Shown: positions 1 to 9,951, counted from the stretch's first letter. The stretch is 64,000 nt of DNA from an uncultured Methylophaga sp. (GCF_947259025.1 NZ_CAMYKO010000005.1:762050-826049), one strand, 5' to 3'. The notes: generated by a model from the letters alone, not told the origin. Made by a program: numbers and translations.

Positions 1-715
1 CAGCGCTTTTCCAGAGGATAGAGGCACAGCCTTCAGGGGAAATGACCGAATAAATACTGTACTGCAGCATCATCAGGTGATCAGCCACGCCCACGGCCAA
101 TGCGCCGCCGGAGCCACCTTCACCAATCACGGTACTGATAATCGGAGTCTTAAGTTTGGCCATTTCGTAGAGGTTACGGGCAATCGCCTCACTCTGACCG
201 CGTTCTTCCGCACCAATCCCGGGGTAAGCGCCTGGGGTGTCAATAAAGGTCAGTACCGGCATACCGAAACGCTCGGCGGTTTTCATAATGCGCAGCGCTT
301 TACGATAGCCTTCCGGTCGGGGCATACCGAAGTTACGGGCGACTTTTTCCTTGGTATCTCGGCCTTTCTGATGACCAATGACCGCCACCGGACGACCATT
401 GAGGCGGCCGATACCGGTGACCAGCGCCGCATCGTCGGCATAGGCTCGATCACCGTGCAGTTCTTCAAAGTCAGTGATGATGTGCTTGATATAATCGAGC
501 GTGTAAGGGCGCTGGGGATGACGGGCCATCTGTGTGACCTGCCAGGGCGTCAGCGAGGAAAAGATAGACTTGGTCAGCGACTCGCTTTTTTCCTTTAACT
601 TCTGAATTTCTTCAGTGATATTAAGATCACTGTCGTTACTCATGTAGCGCAACTCATCGATCTTCGCTTCCAACTCGGCGATGGGTTGTTCGTAGTCAAG
701 GAAGTTTAACTGCAT
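1..715 (-). CDS. accA: Acetyl-CoA carboxylase carboxyltransferase subunit alpha (partial)
   Basis: AccA pairs with AccD to move the carboxyl group from carboxy-biotin to acetyl-CoA, giving malonyl-CoA in the first step of fatty acid synthesis in the cytoplasm. About 238 N-terminal residues are visible; the family is near 318, so roughly 80 C-terminal residues lie beyond the left edge. Family landmarks are the start [19 protein letters not shown], the HGDRAYADD segment, and the glycine-rich [11 protein letters not shown] stretch near residue 205 that forms the oxyanion hole. The gene lies downstream of pilU and dnaE on the same strand. dnaE-accA is a common pair in gammaproteobacteria, here with pilU between them. 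Confidence 0.95.
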   Translation of the reverse strand, partial: MQLNFLDYEQPIAELEAKIDELRYMSNDSDLNITEEIQKLKEKSESLTKSIFSSLTPWQVTQMARHPQRPYTLDYIKHIITDFEELHGDRAYADDAALVTGIGRLNGRPVAVIGHQKGRDTKEKVARNFGMPRPEGYRKALRIMKTAERFGMPVLTFIDTPGAYPGIGAEERGQSEAIARNLYEMAKLKTPIISTVIGEGGSGGALAVGVADHLMMLQYSIYSVISPEGCASILWKSA

Positions 716-771
716 CAGGTTACCCTTACATCCAAAAATGACGAATTATACACACTGGGGAGCGGCAAAAC

Positions 772-1875
772 TCAGTTGAGGATCAATTCATCCTCAGCAT
801 CACTATCCATAGAGCCTTCGCCCAGACGAATTGCCAGACTCAGATCATTGCGTGAGTCGGCATTATTCAGCGCCTCATCCATGGTGATTTTGCCAGATTG
901 ATAGAGCTTGATCAGTGCCTGATCAAACGTGATCGTCCCCGGATCAGTGGACTCTCTCATCGCATCCTTGATACTGCCAATCTCACCCTTGTTGATAAGC
1001 TCGGAAATATAAGGCGTGTTCAACATGATTTCTACTGCCGGCACCCTGGCATTGCCATCCACGGTCGGTAACAGGCGCTGGGAGATGATGGCCCGCAAAT
1101 TCAGTGATAAATCCATCAGCAACTGACGGTGCAGGGTTTCCGGGAAAAAGTTGACGATGCGATCCAGTGCCTGGTTAGCGTTGTTAGAGTGCAGCGTGGC
1201 CAGACACAGGTGACCGGTCTCGGCGTAATTGATGGCGTGTTTCATGGTGTCCATATCGCGGATCTCACCAATCAGAATCACATCCGGTGCTTCACGCAGG
1301 GCATTTTTCAAGGCGTTTCCATAGGACAGGGTATCAATGCCGACTTCACGCTGTTGCACGATGGAGCGCTCATGGCTGTGAACAAATTCCAGCGGATCTT
1401 CGATGGTGAGTATATGCGAGCTGGAATTGCGGTTGCGGTGACCGATCATCGATGCCAGCGTAGTGGATTTACCGGAGCCGGTCGCCCCAACCACCAGCAC
1501 CAGGCCACGTTTTTCCATGATGATATCGCCCAGCGATGCCGGCAGATTCATTTCTTCAAAGCGCGGTATCTTGGTCTGGATATAACGGATGACAATGGAG
1601 CATTCACCACGCTGACGGAAAATATTCACCCGGAAGCGCCCCACGCCTTTGAGGGGCACGGCGAAGTTCATTTCCAGCGTATCTTCAAACAAGGCGGCCT
1701 GCTCTTCACTCATCATCGAATAGGCCATCTCACGCACATCACCTGGTGCCAGGCGCTGTGTACCCACCGGCCGGATTAGCCCCTGAATTTTGATATGGGG
1801 TTCAGTGCCGGTGCAGAAAAACATATCTGAGGCTTCCTTGTCCGCCATCAGCCTGAAATACGGTGTCATATCCAC
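772..1875 (-). CDS. pilU: Type IV pilus retraction ATPase PilU
   Basis: Hexameric ATPase of the PilT/PilU group that works at the inner-membrane base of the type IV pilus and assists PilT in retraction. Walker A GATGSGKSTT is at about residues 130-139 and Walker B DVILIGEIRD at about 198-207. The 367-residue length and the tail (AEIMLNTP-like segment, then SRNDLSLAIRL) fit PilU better than PilT. The start is GTG at 1873-1875, with GAGG about 9 bases upstream; an in-frame ATG at 1869 is the alternative. No pilT or other pilus gene lies nearby, so retraction genes are scattered in this genome or pilU has moved. Confidence 0.88.
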   Translation of the reverse strand: MDMTPYFRLMADKEASDMFFCTGTEPHIKIQGLIRPVGTQRLAPGDVREMAYSMMSEEQAALFEDTLEMNFAVPLKGVGRFRVNIFRQRGECSIVIRYIQTKIPRFEEMNLPASLGDIIMEKRGLVLVVGATGSGKSTTLASMIGHRNRNSSSHILTIEDPLEFVHSHERSIVQQREVGIDTLSYGNALKNALREAPDVILIGEIRDMDTMKHAINYAETGHLCLATLHSNNANQALDRIVNFFPETLHRQLLMDLSLNLRAIISQRLLPTVDGNARVPAVEIMLNTPYISELINKGEIGSIKDAMRESTDPGTITFDQALIKLYQSGKITMDEALNNADSRNDLSLAIRLGEGSMDSDAEDELILN

Positions 1876-1960
1876 GTGGTCATCCCTCTTTTCTGTGTTT
1901 TCCCAATTAGCCTAATCCTACACCATTGTTTCAGGGCAATAAATCGCTGCCGTCAGGGCA

Positions 1961-4900
1961 TTAATTGCTGTTGACCGGCGCCCCGCTGTAACGAACACTG
2001 ACCGCCACCTCACCGGGCAGAGAACCCAGTTGACTCAGCAATGTATCACTGGGTGTGACCTGCCATTCATTACCCAGGCTGAAACGGGCACTGGCCTGCT
2101 GGTTGCGATAACGCAGCTCCAGTCCCAGGCCACCGCCTTTGAACGGGGTCAGCGTGGTTTTCAGCCCTTCCACCCACTGATTGGCTTCATCGCGGCTGGC
2201 GATATCAATCTGCAGCGCGCTGGCAAAGGCTTCGCGGGCACCGGTGATATCAAACACTTTTTCCGCGGTAGCGGCCAAACCACCGGTGAAATTGTCCTGA
2301 CCGATTTTGCCCTGGATCACCACCAGCTTGTCGGGCTGAATAAAGGCCTGATACTGCTCATAGGCTTCGGCAAACACCCGCACTTCCAGCCGACCACTCT
2401 GATCATCGAGGGTAATAAACGCCATGCGGCTGCCGTTTTTAGATTTCATGGTGCGAATCGCCACCACCAGCCCGGCCGTCAGTACCGGTTTTTCATTACG
2501 CTGATAGCCCTTGGATTCGGGGGCATCCAGATCAGTAATTTTCTTGGGGATAAACTGTGCCAGCTCTGCTTCATAGCGGTCGATAGGATGGCCGCTCAGA
2601 TACAGTCCCAATGTTTCTTTTTCCGCCTGCAGCAAATGCTCCTCTGCCCACCTGGCAGCCTGCTCCAGCGGTTCGTCCTGATTGGAATCCGACGCCGGTG
2701 TCAGACCAAACAGATCATTCTGACCACTGGCCTGATCACGGCGATGCTGCTCGGCAATCTGCATCGCTTTACCCAGACTGGCATCGAGGCTGGCACGATG
2801 TCCGCCCAAAGAATCCAGTGCCCCGGCCTTGACCAGCGACTCCATCACCCGGCGGTTAATCTTACGCATATCCACGCGGCGGCAGAAATCAAACAGGGAC
2901 TCAAAAGCCTCGCCCTGTTCGCGCTCGGCAACAATGCCTGCCAAAGCTGATTCGCCGACCCCCTTGATAGCCCCCAGGCCATAACGGATGGTGCGTTCGT
3001 CTTCCACCGTGAATTGAATCTTGCTGTGATTCACATCCGGTGGCTGGACATTGAGCTTCATATCCCGGCATTCATCGATTAGCCCCACCACTTTATCGGT
3101 GTTATCCATATCCGCCGACAATACCGCCGCCATAAAGGCCGCCGGATAGTGGGCTTTCAGCCAGGCAGTCTGGTAGGCCACCAGGGCGTAAGCGGCCGAG
3201 TGCGACTTGTTGAAGCCGTATTCGGCAAACTTTTCCATCAGGTCGAATATCGGCCCGGATTCTTTTTCCTCTATCCCCCGATTGGCGGCGCCCTCCAGAA
3301 AAATTTTGCGCTGCTTGGCCATTTCTTCGGGTTTCTTCTTACCCATCGCCCGCCGCAGCATATCAGCGCCGCCCAGACTGTATCCGGCCAGCGTCTGCGC
3401 GATCTGCATCACCTGTTCCTGGTAAACGATAACCCCGTATGTGGGTTTGAGCGCCGGTTCCAGATCCGGATGCGGATAATCAACCCGGGCCCGGCCGTGT
3501 TTACGGTTCACAAAGTCATCAACCATGCCAGATTGCAGCGGCCCGGGCCGGAACAAAGCCACCAGCGCGATAATGTCTTCGAAAGTATCGGGCTGCAGGC
3601 GTTTGACCAGTTCTTTCATACCGCGCGATTCCAACTGGAACACGGCGGTGGTCTCACAACGCTTGAGCAGGTCAAAGGTGGGTTTGTCATCGAGTGGCAG
3701 ATTGGTGATATCAATCTCATCCACCTTGTCACCGATCAGGCTGCGCACATTATTCATCGCCCAGTCGATGACGGTCAGGGTTTTCAGACCCAGAAAGTCG
3801 AATTTCACCAGGCCGACGCTTTCCACATCGTCCTTATCGAACTGCGACACCAGGCTGGCACCATTGTGTTCGCAGTAAAGCGGCGTGTACTCGGTCAGTT
3901 CCTTGGGCGCGATGACCACGCCACCGGCGTGCTTACCGACATTACGGGTCAGACCTTCCAGTTGCAGCGCCAGATCGATCAGGGTTTTGACTTCTTCTTC
4001 GTTATCGTAGCGCTCTTTGAGTTGCGGCTCCTGCTCCAACGCCTTGGTCAGCGTCATTTTCAGTTCAAACGGCACCAGCTTGGCCAGCTGATCGACAAAG
4101 CCATAGGGATGACCCAGTACCCGGCCCACGTCGCGCAACACGGCTTTAGCCGCCATGGTGCCGTAGGTAATGATCTGGGAAACGTGGTCACGGCCATAAT
4201 GCTGGGACACGTATTCAATCACCCGGTCGCGGCCGTCCATGCAGAAGTCGACGTCAAAGTCAGGCAGCGAGACCCGTTCCGGATTCAGGAAACGTTCAAA
4301 CAGCAGGTCATATTGCAGCGGATCCAGATCGGTAATTTTGAGCGCATAGGCCACCAGCGAACCGGCACCCGAGCCCCGCCCCGGTCCCACCGGTACACCA
4401 TTATTCTTGGCCCACTGGATGAAGTCGGCAACAATCAAAAAGTAGCCGGGAAAACCCATGCTGTTAATCACATCCAGCTCTATCTGCAGACGCGCTTCGT
4501 AGGGGGCTTTGTTGGATTCTCGATCAGCCTCACCGGGAAACAGCACCTCGAGCCGCTCTGCCAGGCCCCTGTAGGATTCCTCAGAAAAGAACTCATCAAT
4601 GGTCATGCCTTGCGGCACCGGGAAGTCTGGCAGGTAGTGCTCACCCAGGGTGAGTTCCAGGTTACAGCGCTTGGCGATTTCCACCGTGTTGATCACGGCT
4701 TCCGGAATATCCTCAAAGAGTTTGTTCATTTCCTCGGCGCTGCGCAGATACTGGTGCTCTGAGTACAGGCGCGGCCGGCGCGGGTCATCGAGCTGGCGGC
4801 CATCATGAATACAAACTTTGGCTTCATGAGCCTCAAACTGATCCGACTTGAGAAAACGCACGTCATTACTGGCCACCACAGGAATGTCGTGTTCGGCGGC

Positions 4901-5461
4901 CAAAGCCACGGCGGCGCGGATAAAGCGTTCTTCATCCTCACGGCCGGTGCGGATGAGTTCCAGGTAAAAACGCCCCGGAAACAGCCGCTGCCAGAATGCC
5001 AGTTGCTCGCTGGCCTCCTGCTTTTGATGATTGAGCAAGGCACGGGCAAGCGCCCCTTCACGTCCACCGGACAGACAGATAAGTCCTTCAGTCTGACCTT
5101 CCAGCCACTCGGCATCCAGCATCGGCACGCCTAAATGCTGTCCCTCGCGGTAAGCCCGTGACAACAAGCGCGACAGGTTATGAAAGCCTTCCAGGTTCAT
5201 GCACAGCACGACAAAGCGTGTGCTCTGCTTGGCATCGTTGGGATCACGCAGCCTGAGATCGGCACCCAGAATGGGTTTCACCCCGGCCTGCATCGCCGCA
5301 TTGAACAGTTTGACCGCGGCAAACAGGTTGTGCTGGTCGGTAATCGCCACCGCCGGCATGCCGAGGTCGACAACGCGGCTGACCAGCGGTTTTACCCTGA
5401 CCAGACCATCAATCAGGGAGTAATCGGTATGAAGATGCAGATGAACAAACTGTTCGGCCAT
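1961..5461 (-). CDS. dnaE: DNA polymerase III subunit alpha
   Basis: Catalytic subunit of the replicative polymerase. The N-terminal PHP domain begins FVHLHLHTDYSLIDGL; the polymerase palm carries PDFDVDFCMDGRD near residue 400, with the third aspartate in LVKFDFLGLKT near 550; then come the helix-hairpin-helix region, an OB fold and a C-terminal tau-binding region. The product of about 1166 residues matches proteobacterial DnaE1. The first in-frame codon of the open frame is TTG at 5467; the ATG at 5461 (MAEQFVHLHLHTDYS) matches the usual DnaE N-terminus and is preferred. It is the first gene of a dnaE-pilU-accA run on the minus strand. Long open frames opposite it are antisense shadows. Confidence 0.97.
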   Translation of the reverse strand: MAEQFVHLHLHTDYSLIDGLVRVKPLVSRVVDLGMPAVAITDQHNLFAAVKLFNAAMQAGVKPILGADLRLRDPNDAKQSTRFVVLCMNLEGFHNLSRLLSRAYREGQHLGVPMLDAEWLEGQTEGLICLSGGREGALARALLNHQKQEASEQLAFWQRLFPGRFYLELIRTGREDEERFIRAAVALAAEHDIPVVASNDVRFLKSDQFEAHEAKVCIHDGRQLDDPRRPRLYSEHQYLRSAEEMNKLFEDIPEAVINTVEIAKRCNLELTLGEHYLPDFPVPQGMTIDEFFSEESYRGLAERLEVLFPGEADRESNKAPYEARLQIELDVINSMGFPGYFLIVADFIQWAKNNGVPVGPGRGSGAGSLVAYALKITDLDPLQYDLLFERFLNPERVSLPDFDVDFCMDGRDRVIEYVSQHYGRDHVSQIITYGTMAAKAVLRDVGRVLGHPYGFVDQLAKLVPFELKMTLTKALEQEPQLKERYDNEEEVKTLIDLALQLEGLTRNVGKHAGGVVIAPKELTEYTPLYCEHNGASLVSQFDKDDVESVGLVKFDFLGLKTLTVIDWAMNNVRSLIGDKVDEIDITNLPLDDKPTFDLLKRCETTAVFQLESRGMKELVKRLQPDTFEDIIALVALFRPGPLQSGMVDDFVNRKHGRARVDYPHPDLEPALKPTYGVIVYQEQVMQIAQTLAGYSLGGADMLRRAMGKKKPEEMAKQRKIFLEGAANRGIEEKESGPIFDLMEKFAEYGFNKSHSAAYALVAYQTAWLKAHYPAAFMAAVLSADMDNTDKVVGLIDECRDMKLNVQPPDVNHSKIQFTVEDERTIRYGLGAIKGVGESALAGIVAEREQGEAFESLFDFCRRVDMRKINRRVMESLVKAGALDSLGGHRASLDASLGKAMQIAEQHRRDQASGQNDLFGLTPASDSNQDEPLEQAARWAEEHLLQAEKETLGLYLSGHPIDRYEAELAQFIPKKITDLDAPESKGYQRNEKPVLTAGLVVAIRTMKSKNGSRMAFITLDDQSGRLEVRVFAEAYEQYQAFIQPDKLVVIQGKIGQDNFTGGLAATAEKVFDITGAREAFASALQIDIASRDEANQWVEGLKTTLTPFKGGGLGLELRYRNQQASARFSLGNEWQVTPSDTLLSQLGSLPGEVAVSVRYSGAPVNSN

Positions 5462-5493
5462 GGACAAGTTAAACCTGTAACAAAATCGGTAAT

Positions 5494-7248
5494 TTAGCGT
5501 GGAAACTCAACCGGCCCCGGCACTTCTTCGCCTAGGGTCTGGCTGACAATGGATTCAGCTTCCTGCTGACCGCGTGCCAGCGCATCTTGCTGAGACATGC
5601 CCGGCTTGAACGGTTCCACCGGCGGAGTTTCCACATCGCCGCGTTTGAGATAAAGGGTCTGGGTGGGGAAGGCAAACTCCACATCCAGTTGCCGAGCCAG
5701 GCGCAGAATATCCAGCAAAAAGCGATGCCGCTCACGCAGCTCGGTGCTCCAGTCGGGCGTCGCCCAGAATACATACACCAGGATATTCAGCGAGGCTGCG
5801 CCGTATTCGTTGAAATAGACCTGATAAAAGTCTTTACGCATGTAGGGATGCATCTGGATGATCCTGCGTATGCCCTCGCAGAAAGCCTCGATCTGTTCGG
5901 GGCTGGTGTCATAAGTGACTGAGAGCGTATGACTCAGCCGCCGGTAACGCCTTGCCCCCATATTATCAATTTTGGTGGTGGTCAGGATCGAATTGGGCAT
6001 GGTTACCAGCGAGTTATAGAAAGTGCGCACCCGGGTGCTGCGAAATCCTACCTGCTCGACCATGCCTTCAATATCACCGATCACCACCCAATCACCGATA
6101 CTGAACGGCCGATCCAGCAACACAGTGACTGAGCCGAAAAAGTTACCCAGCAGATCCTTGGCGGCCAGCGCGAAAGCCAGACCACCCAGCCCCAGACCGG
6201 CAAGCAGGCTGGTCACATCAATATTCAGGTTATCGGCAGCGAAGACGATCCCCATGACCACCACAAACACCTTGAGACTTTTGGTGACCATCGGCACTAA
6301 CAAGTCATCAAATTTGTTATGGGTTCTCAGCGCCCGGCTGGTCCACATCGCATCAAAAATATCGACGATACGAAATGCACTCCAGATCCCGGATAAGGAC
6401 ACCAGCAGTTTGACTGCCACCAGCAGAATCACCAGTGCCGTATCAGGCAGACCCAGCATATTGAGGCCCGACCACCACATCAGGGCCATTGCCATCAGCC
6501 CCAGCGGGCGTAGTACATTACTGTCGAGAGACTCAAACGCAGGTTGATTTTTCTGCCAGCGACTGACGTTGATTTTAAGTACCCAGGCCAGCACTTTGTC
6601 GGCGATAGAGCCGATCACAATAATCAGGAACAGACCCAGCCATTGCCAGTATTCCAGTAAAAAGCCCTGCTTGAGCACCTTGGGCATTTTCGCCCTTAAC
6701 TGGACACTGGCAGGCAAAGCGACGACATCACCGTTGTCGGCATCAAACGATTGTTCGCGGGTGAGACTCTCGAATATCGCCGGTACCGACTCTACGGTTT
6801 TGCTGGAAAACAGCCAGTTTTGCTGATCGTTGATTCGCAGCACGATATTCCCGGCTTGGCTGCGCAGCAACGTGAACTGCTCCTGTTTGGGCCGCGCTGG
6901 AATGGCATCCAGTTCGGGGGTATCCGAGAGTTGAATCACGGTGAATAACAAGCGCGCGGTCTGCTGGCCTTTTTCATCACGGATCAGCGGGCTCACCTGA
7001 GACAGGTCGAGGGTGGCGACAGCCCGGTTAATCGCAGCCTCATCACCAGTCGTGACCTCAGTCATGGCGCTGATAAACTGTTTGACTGTGGCCTGCGGAC
7101 TGGTCAGTTTTTTGCGGCTGCTCTGCTCAGCAGGTACTGGCTTGTCAGCCTGCTCGGCTTCCTTCTGGCCTAGCGCAGCCCCCGAATAGACACCGGCCTG
7201 TAAGGACAGGCTCAGCCCCAGCAGCAGGATAAAAACCACCTTTCTCAT
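5494..7248 (-). CDS. MscS-family mechanosensitive ion channel
   Basis: Inner-membrane channel that likely releases solutes on hypo-osmotic shock. It has a signal peptide (MRKVVFILLLGLSLSLQAGVYSGA region), a periplasmic domain to about residue 190, then transmembrane helices. The pore-lining helix is glycine/alanine-rich (LLAGLGLGGLAFALAAKD, about 350-368) and is followed by the MscS beta domain with FSIGDWVVIGDIEGMVEQVGFRSTRVRT. At 584 residues it is larger than E. coli MscS and closer to the mid-size YbdG/YnaI-like members. Its start codon overlaps the nagZ stop by 4 bases (ATGA), so the two are probably co-translated. A volume-regulating channel suits an ectoine producer. Confidence 0.88.
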   Translation of the reverse strand: MRKVVFILLLGLSLSLQAGVYSGAALGQKEAEQADKPVPAEQSSRKKLTSPQATVKQFISAMTEVTTGDEAAINRAVATLDLSQVSPLIRDEKGQQTARLLFTVIQLSDTPELDAIPARPKQEQFTLLRSQAGNIVLRINDQQNWLFSSKTVESVPAIFESLTREQSFDADNGDVVALPASVQLRAKMPKVLKQGFLLEYWQWLGLFLIIVIGSIADKVLAWVLKINVSRWQKNQPAFESLDSNVLRPLGLMAMALMWWSGLNMLGLPDTALVILLVAVKLLVSLSGIWSAFRIVDIFDAMWTSRALRTHNKFDDLLVPMVTKSLKVFVVVMGIVFAADNLNIDVTSLLAGLGLGGLAFALAAKDLLGNFFGSVTVLLDRPFSIGDWVVIGDIEGMVEQVGFRSTRVRTFYNSLVTMPNSILTTTKIDNMGARRYRRLSHTLSVTYDTSPEQIEAFCEGIRRIIQMHPYMRKDFYQVYFNEYGAASLNILVYVFWATPDWSTELRERHRFLLDILRLARQLDVEFAFPTQTLYLKRGDVETPPVEPFKPGMSQQDALARGQQEAESIVSQTLGEEVPGPVEFPR

Positions 7249-8294
7249 GCCAGGTTCAGCTCCATTTCCGAGTTCGGTGCATAGTCGTCAATCATCGCTA
7301 CCGCCTGTTTCCATTGCTCACTGGCCAGTAATTCATCGCGGTCAACAGCATGGCGTCCATGCAGGCGCACCAGTCTCGCATGCCTCAGAGGGTCGGGTTG
7401 GATTTTAAGCCCGTCAATAACGGTCTCCACACTGCCCGGGTTATTACACACCAGCAGCATATCGCAGCCGGCTTCCAGTGCTGCCTCGGCGCGCTCCAGT
7501 GGGCCGCCGGCAAAGGCGGCGCCTTCCATGCTCAGGTCATCACTGAGAATCGCACCCTGAAAACCGAAACGCTCGCGCAAGACTTCCTGCAGCCAGAAGC
7601 GGGAAAAACCGGCCGGCATTTCATCGCTTTGCTCATAAACAATATGCGCCGGCATAATACCGGCCAGCTCTTTCTGACACAGCCTGGCAAATGGCAGCAT
7701 ATCGGCCTGCAGCATATCTTCAAAAAAACGCTTATCCACCGGTAAGCCCTGATGGGAGTCAACCTCCACCGCGCCATGACCGGGGAAATGCTTGCCGACA
7801 GCAGACATCCGGGCTTTTTTCATGCCCTGGATATAGGCACGGGCGATATCGGTAACGGCCTGCGGATCGCGGTGAAAAGCGCGGTCGCCAATCACTTCAC
7901 TGACGCCATAGTCCAAGTCCAGCACCGGGGCAAAGCTGAAATCGACCCCGACCGCGCGTAATTCGGCGGCCATCAACCAGCCAGTCTGCTCAGCGCGCTG
8001 CAATGTCAGCGCCGGATGCTGATGATAAGTCTTGCCAATCGCAGCCACCGGGGGCAGCCGGGTGAAGTCATGACGAAAACGCTGTACCCGCCCGCCTTCA
8101 TGATCAACAGCAATCAGCAGGTGCGGTTCGCGCAGGCTGTGGATCTGTTCGCACAAGGCTTGCAGTTGGCGTACATTATCATAATTGCGGCTGAACAGAA
8201 TTACACCGCCCACCAGGGGATGTTGCAGAATCTCTTTCTCTTCTGCGCTCAGCTCAGTGCCAAGCAGGTCGACCATCAGCGGTCCTAAAGTCAT
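7245..8294 (-). CDS. nagZ: Beta-N-acetylhexosaminidase NagZ
   Basis: Cytoplasmic glycoside hydrolase family 3 enzyme that removes GlcNAc from 1,6-anhydro-muropeptides during peptidoglycan recycling. Visible motifs are VDHEGGRVQRF (about 63-73), the catalytic loop KHFPGHG (168-174) with a nearby DSH, and the nucleophile region SDDLSM (251-256). The 349-residue length is normal for proteobacterial NagZ. It overlaps the downstream MscS gene by 4 bases and starts 12 bases after the end of the L,D-transpeptidase gene on the same strand, so two peptidoglycan genes sit together here. Confidence 0.95.
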   Translation of the reverse strand: MTLGPLMVDLLGTELSAEEKEILQHPLVGGVILFSRNYDNVRQLQALCEQIHSLREPHLLIAVDHEGGRVQRFRHDFTRLPPVAAIGKTYHQHPALTLQRAEQTGWLMAAELRAVGVDFSFAPVLDLDYGVSEVIGDRAFHRDPQAVTDIARAYIQGMKKARMSAVGKHFPGHGAVEVDSHQGLPVDKRFFEDMLQADMLPFARLCQKELAGIMPAHIVYEQSDEMPAGFSRFWLQEVLRERFGFQGAILSDDLSMEGAAFAGGPLERAEAALEAGCDMLLVCNNPGSVETVIDGLKIQPDPLRHARLVRLHGRHAVDRDELLASEQWKQAVAMIDDYAPNSEMELNLA

Positions 8295-8306
8295 AGTCTG
8301 TGAACC

Positions 8307-8822
8307 CTATTCACGAATCCTGACCTTGAGTCCGGGTGTCACCCGTTCAAACAAAGCCAGCAGATCCTGATTATGCATGCGGATACAGCCATGTGAGCGT
8401 GGTTGCCCCATCGGCTCTGAGTCCGGGCAGCCATGGATGTATATGTAACGGCGCATTGTATCAACATTTCCCAGCCGGTTTCTGCCAACTTCCAGCCCAC
8501 TCAGCCATAAAATACGGGTCAGGATCCAGTCACGTTCGGGATAGGCGCGGGCCAGGTGGCTATTAAAAATTTCACCGGTGGGACGGCGACCTGCATAAAC
8601 CGTGTTAAGCGGCTGACCGGCACCGATACAGGCCCGAATCTGGTGCCACCCACGGGGAGTGCAGCCACTGCCATTTTGTTCACCGGCGCCGTTCAGCGCG
8701 GTGGAGACCGGGGCCGAGAACACCACTTCGCCCTGCTGCCAAAGCTGGCATTGTTGCTCAGTGATGGAAATATCCAGCCATTGATCGGGCATGGCCTGTT
8801 GTGTTTCATCTTGGGAATTCAT
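8307..8822 (-). CDS. YkuD-type L,D-transpeptidase
   Basis: Predicted to cross-link peptidoglycan or attach proteins to it through a catalytic cysteine. The YkuD signature is clear: YIYIHGCPDSEPMG then SHGCIRM, with catalytic Cys146 in the 171-residue form. The start is uncertain. I chose ATG at 8822; an in-frame GTG at 8915 would add 31 residues with a short alanine-rich hydrophobic stretch but would overlap the upstream VWA gene by 50 bases. Neither start has a strong ribosome binding site, and the short form lacks a clear signal peptide, which is odd for a periplasmic enzyme. It follows the mxaC-like gene and precedes nagZ. Confidence 0.85.
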   Translation of the reverse strand: MNSQDETQQAMPDQWLDISITEQQCQLWQQGEVVFSAPVSTALNGAGEQNGSGCTPRGWHQIRACIGAGQPLNTVYAGRRPTGEIFNSHLARAYPERDWILTRILWLSGLEVGRNRLGNVDTMRRYIYIHGCPDSEPMGQPRSHGCIRMHNQDLLALFERVTPGLKVRIRE

Positions 8823-8865
8823 GGCAAAACGATAGCAAAGCGCTGCAGCGATTGCGACAGCCTGG

Positions 8866-9885
8866 TTAGCGCTTTCGTTCAAAGGCGCGCGTGACACCCC
8901 AGACCGTGTAGACACGGGCTGCGACCAGCAGCAATGAAGACAGCAGCGCTAGCCAAAGAAATACTGCGCGGCGCGACTGTTTGGGCAGACGCTCTTCCAC
9001 AATCAGCGGTTGATACTGCTGGCGATCAATTTCATCAATGGCAGCGGCAAACTCCTCCAGTGAACCAGCCTCAAAAGCCTGATACGGGGTCTGCAGGGTT
9101 TCAAAAAACTGATGCAGTTTACGCTCCGGCATTTCCATCCATAACAGGTTATCGTCATCCCCTGGATCCAGAGTCATGCCGCGCATTGAACGCAAATATA
9201 TCCAGTAAAGATTGAGCCGCATTTTGCTTAACAGTTGTTCAAGCGCCTGTTTTTCCTCCGCGGTGATTGCGACCCCCCCATCGGAAATCAAGAGAATATT
9301 GCGCGAGCCACGGTAAGGCTCACCTTCAAACATCGAGGCCGCCTTGACCAATGCCCGATGTATATCGGTTTGTGACAGTCCCTTGCCCAAAGACCCGGCC
9401 TTCACCGTGGCCAGCACCGCGTCGCGGTTGTAGGTCAGTGGCAGAATCTCGGTAGCAGTGGTACTGAACAGGATGTAGCCGAAGCGGTCATCAGGTCGGC
9501 GTTTAATGAACTCACTCAGATAATCACCGGAAACCTGGCGCTTGCTGCGGGTTGAGAAGGCTTTACGCGGTAAAAGATTGCGTGGCGGGCGGTTGAAAAT
9601 ATCATCCATGCTACGACTGCGATCCAGCAGAATAACGAACTCGGCGCCCTGGCGACTGCGTTCCACCCACTGCTCAGGAATGTGCGGTCCGGCCATCGCC
9701 AGCAACAAGGCAGCAATCAATAATGTCGACAGCAACTTCAGTGCGAAGGTAATAAAACGGGACATACCATCGTGAGGCAACATAGCCTGCCAGGCCACCC
9801 GCTTATCGGTGTTATGGCTGAGCCAGGGCAGCAACGCCAGCGGCAATAACCACAACAGCCAGGGCGTATTCCAACTTAGCCACAT
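8866..9885 (-). CDS. MxaC-like von Willebrand factor A membrane protein (second copy)
   Basis: Membrane-anchored VWA protein of about 339 residues. An N-terminal membrane segment (LLWLLPLALLPWL) and a second at about 53-68 are followed by a VWA domain with the metal site DRSRSMDD (Asp88, Ser90, Ser92). A C-terminal helix (VFLWLALLSSLLLVAARVYTVWG) completes the Bat-type topology. It is a clear paralogue of MxaC at 11416-12432: both share AWxxxxP, GAExVxLLDRSRSMDD, RPDDRFG, LPLTY, LGKGLS and PYRGSR. I chose ATG 9885, preceded by GGAGGT, over the upstream in-frame codon at 9918. It probably helps assemble or insert calcium into methanol dehydrogenase, by analogy to MxaACKL. Confidence 0.85.
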   Translation of the reverse strand: MWLSWNTPWLLWLLPLALLPWLSHNTDKRVAWQAMLPHDGMSRFITFALKLLSTLLIAALLLAMAGPHIPEQWVERSRQGAEFVILLDRSRSMDDIFNRPPRNLLPRKAFSTRSKRQVSGDYLSEFIKRRPDDRFGYILFSTTATEILPLTYNRDAVLATVKAGSLGKGLSQTDIHRALVKAASMFEGEPYRGSRNILLISDGGVAITAEEKQALEQLLSKMRLNLYWIYLRSMRGMTLDPGDDDNLLWMEMPERKLHQFFETLQTPYQAFEAGSLEEFAAAIDEIDRQQYQPLIVEERLPKQSRRAVFLWLALLSSLLLVAARVYTVWGVTRAFERKR

Positions 9886-9951
9886 GATGCTACCTCCGCC
9901 GCCGTCGATGACGGGCAATCCCTGCCCGCCGCCAGGATTTATTATCTGCGT

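Noticed and set aside
3149..4762. 537-residue open frame opposite dnaE
   Set aside because: Antisense shadow of a conserved gene; His/Gln-rich composition typical of frame shadows.
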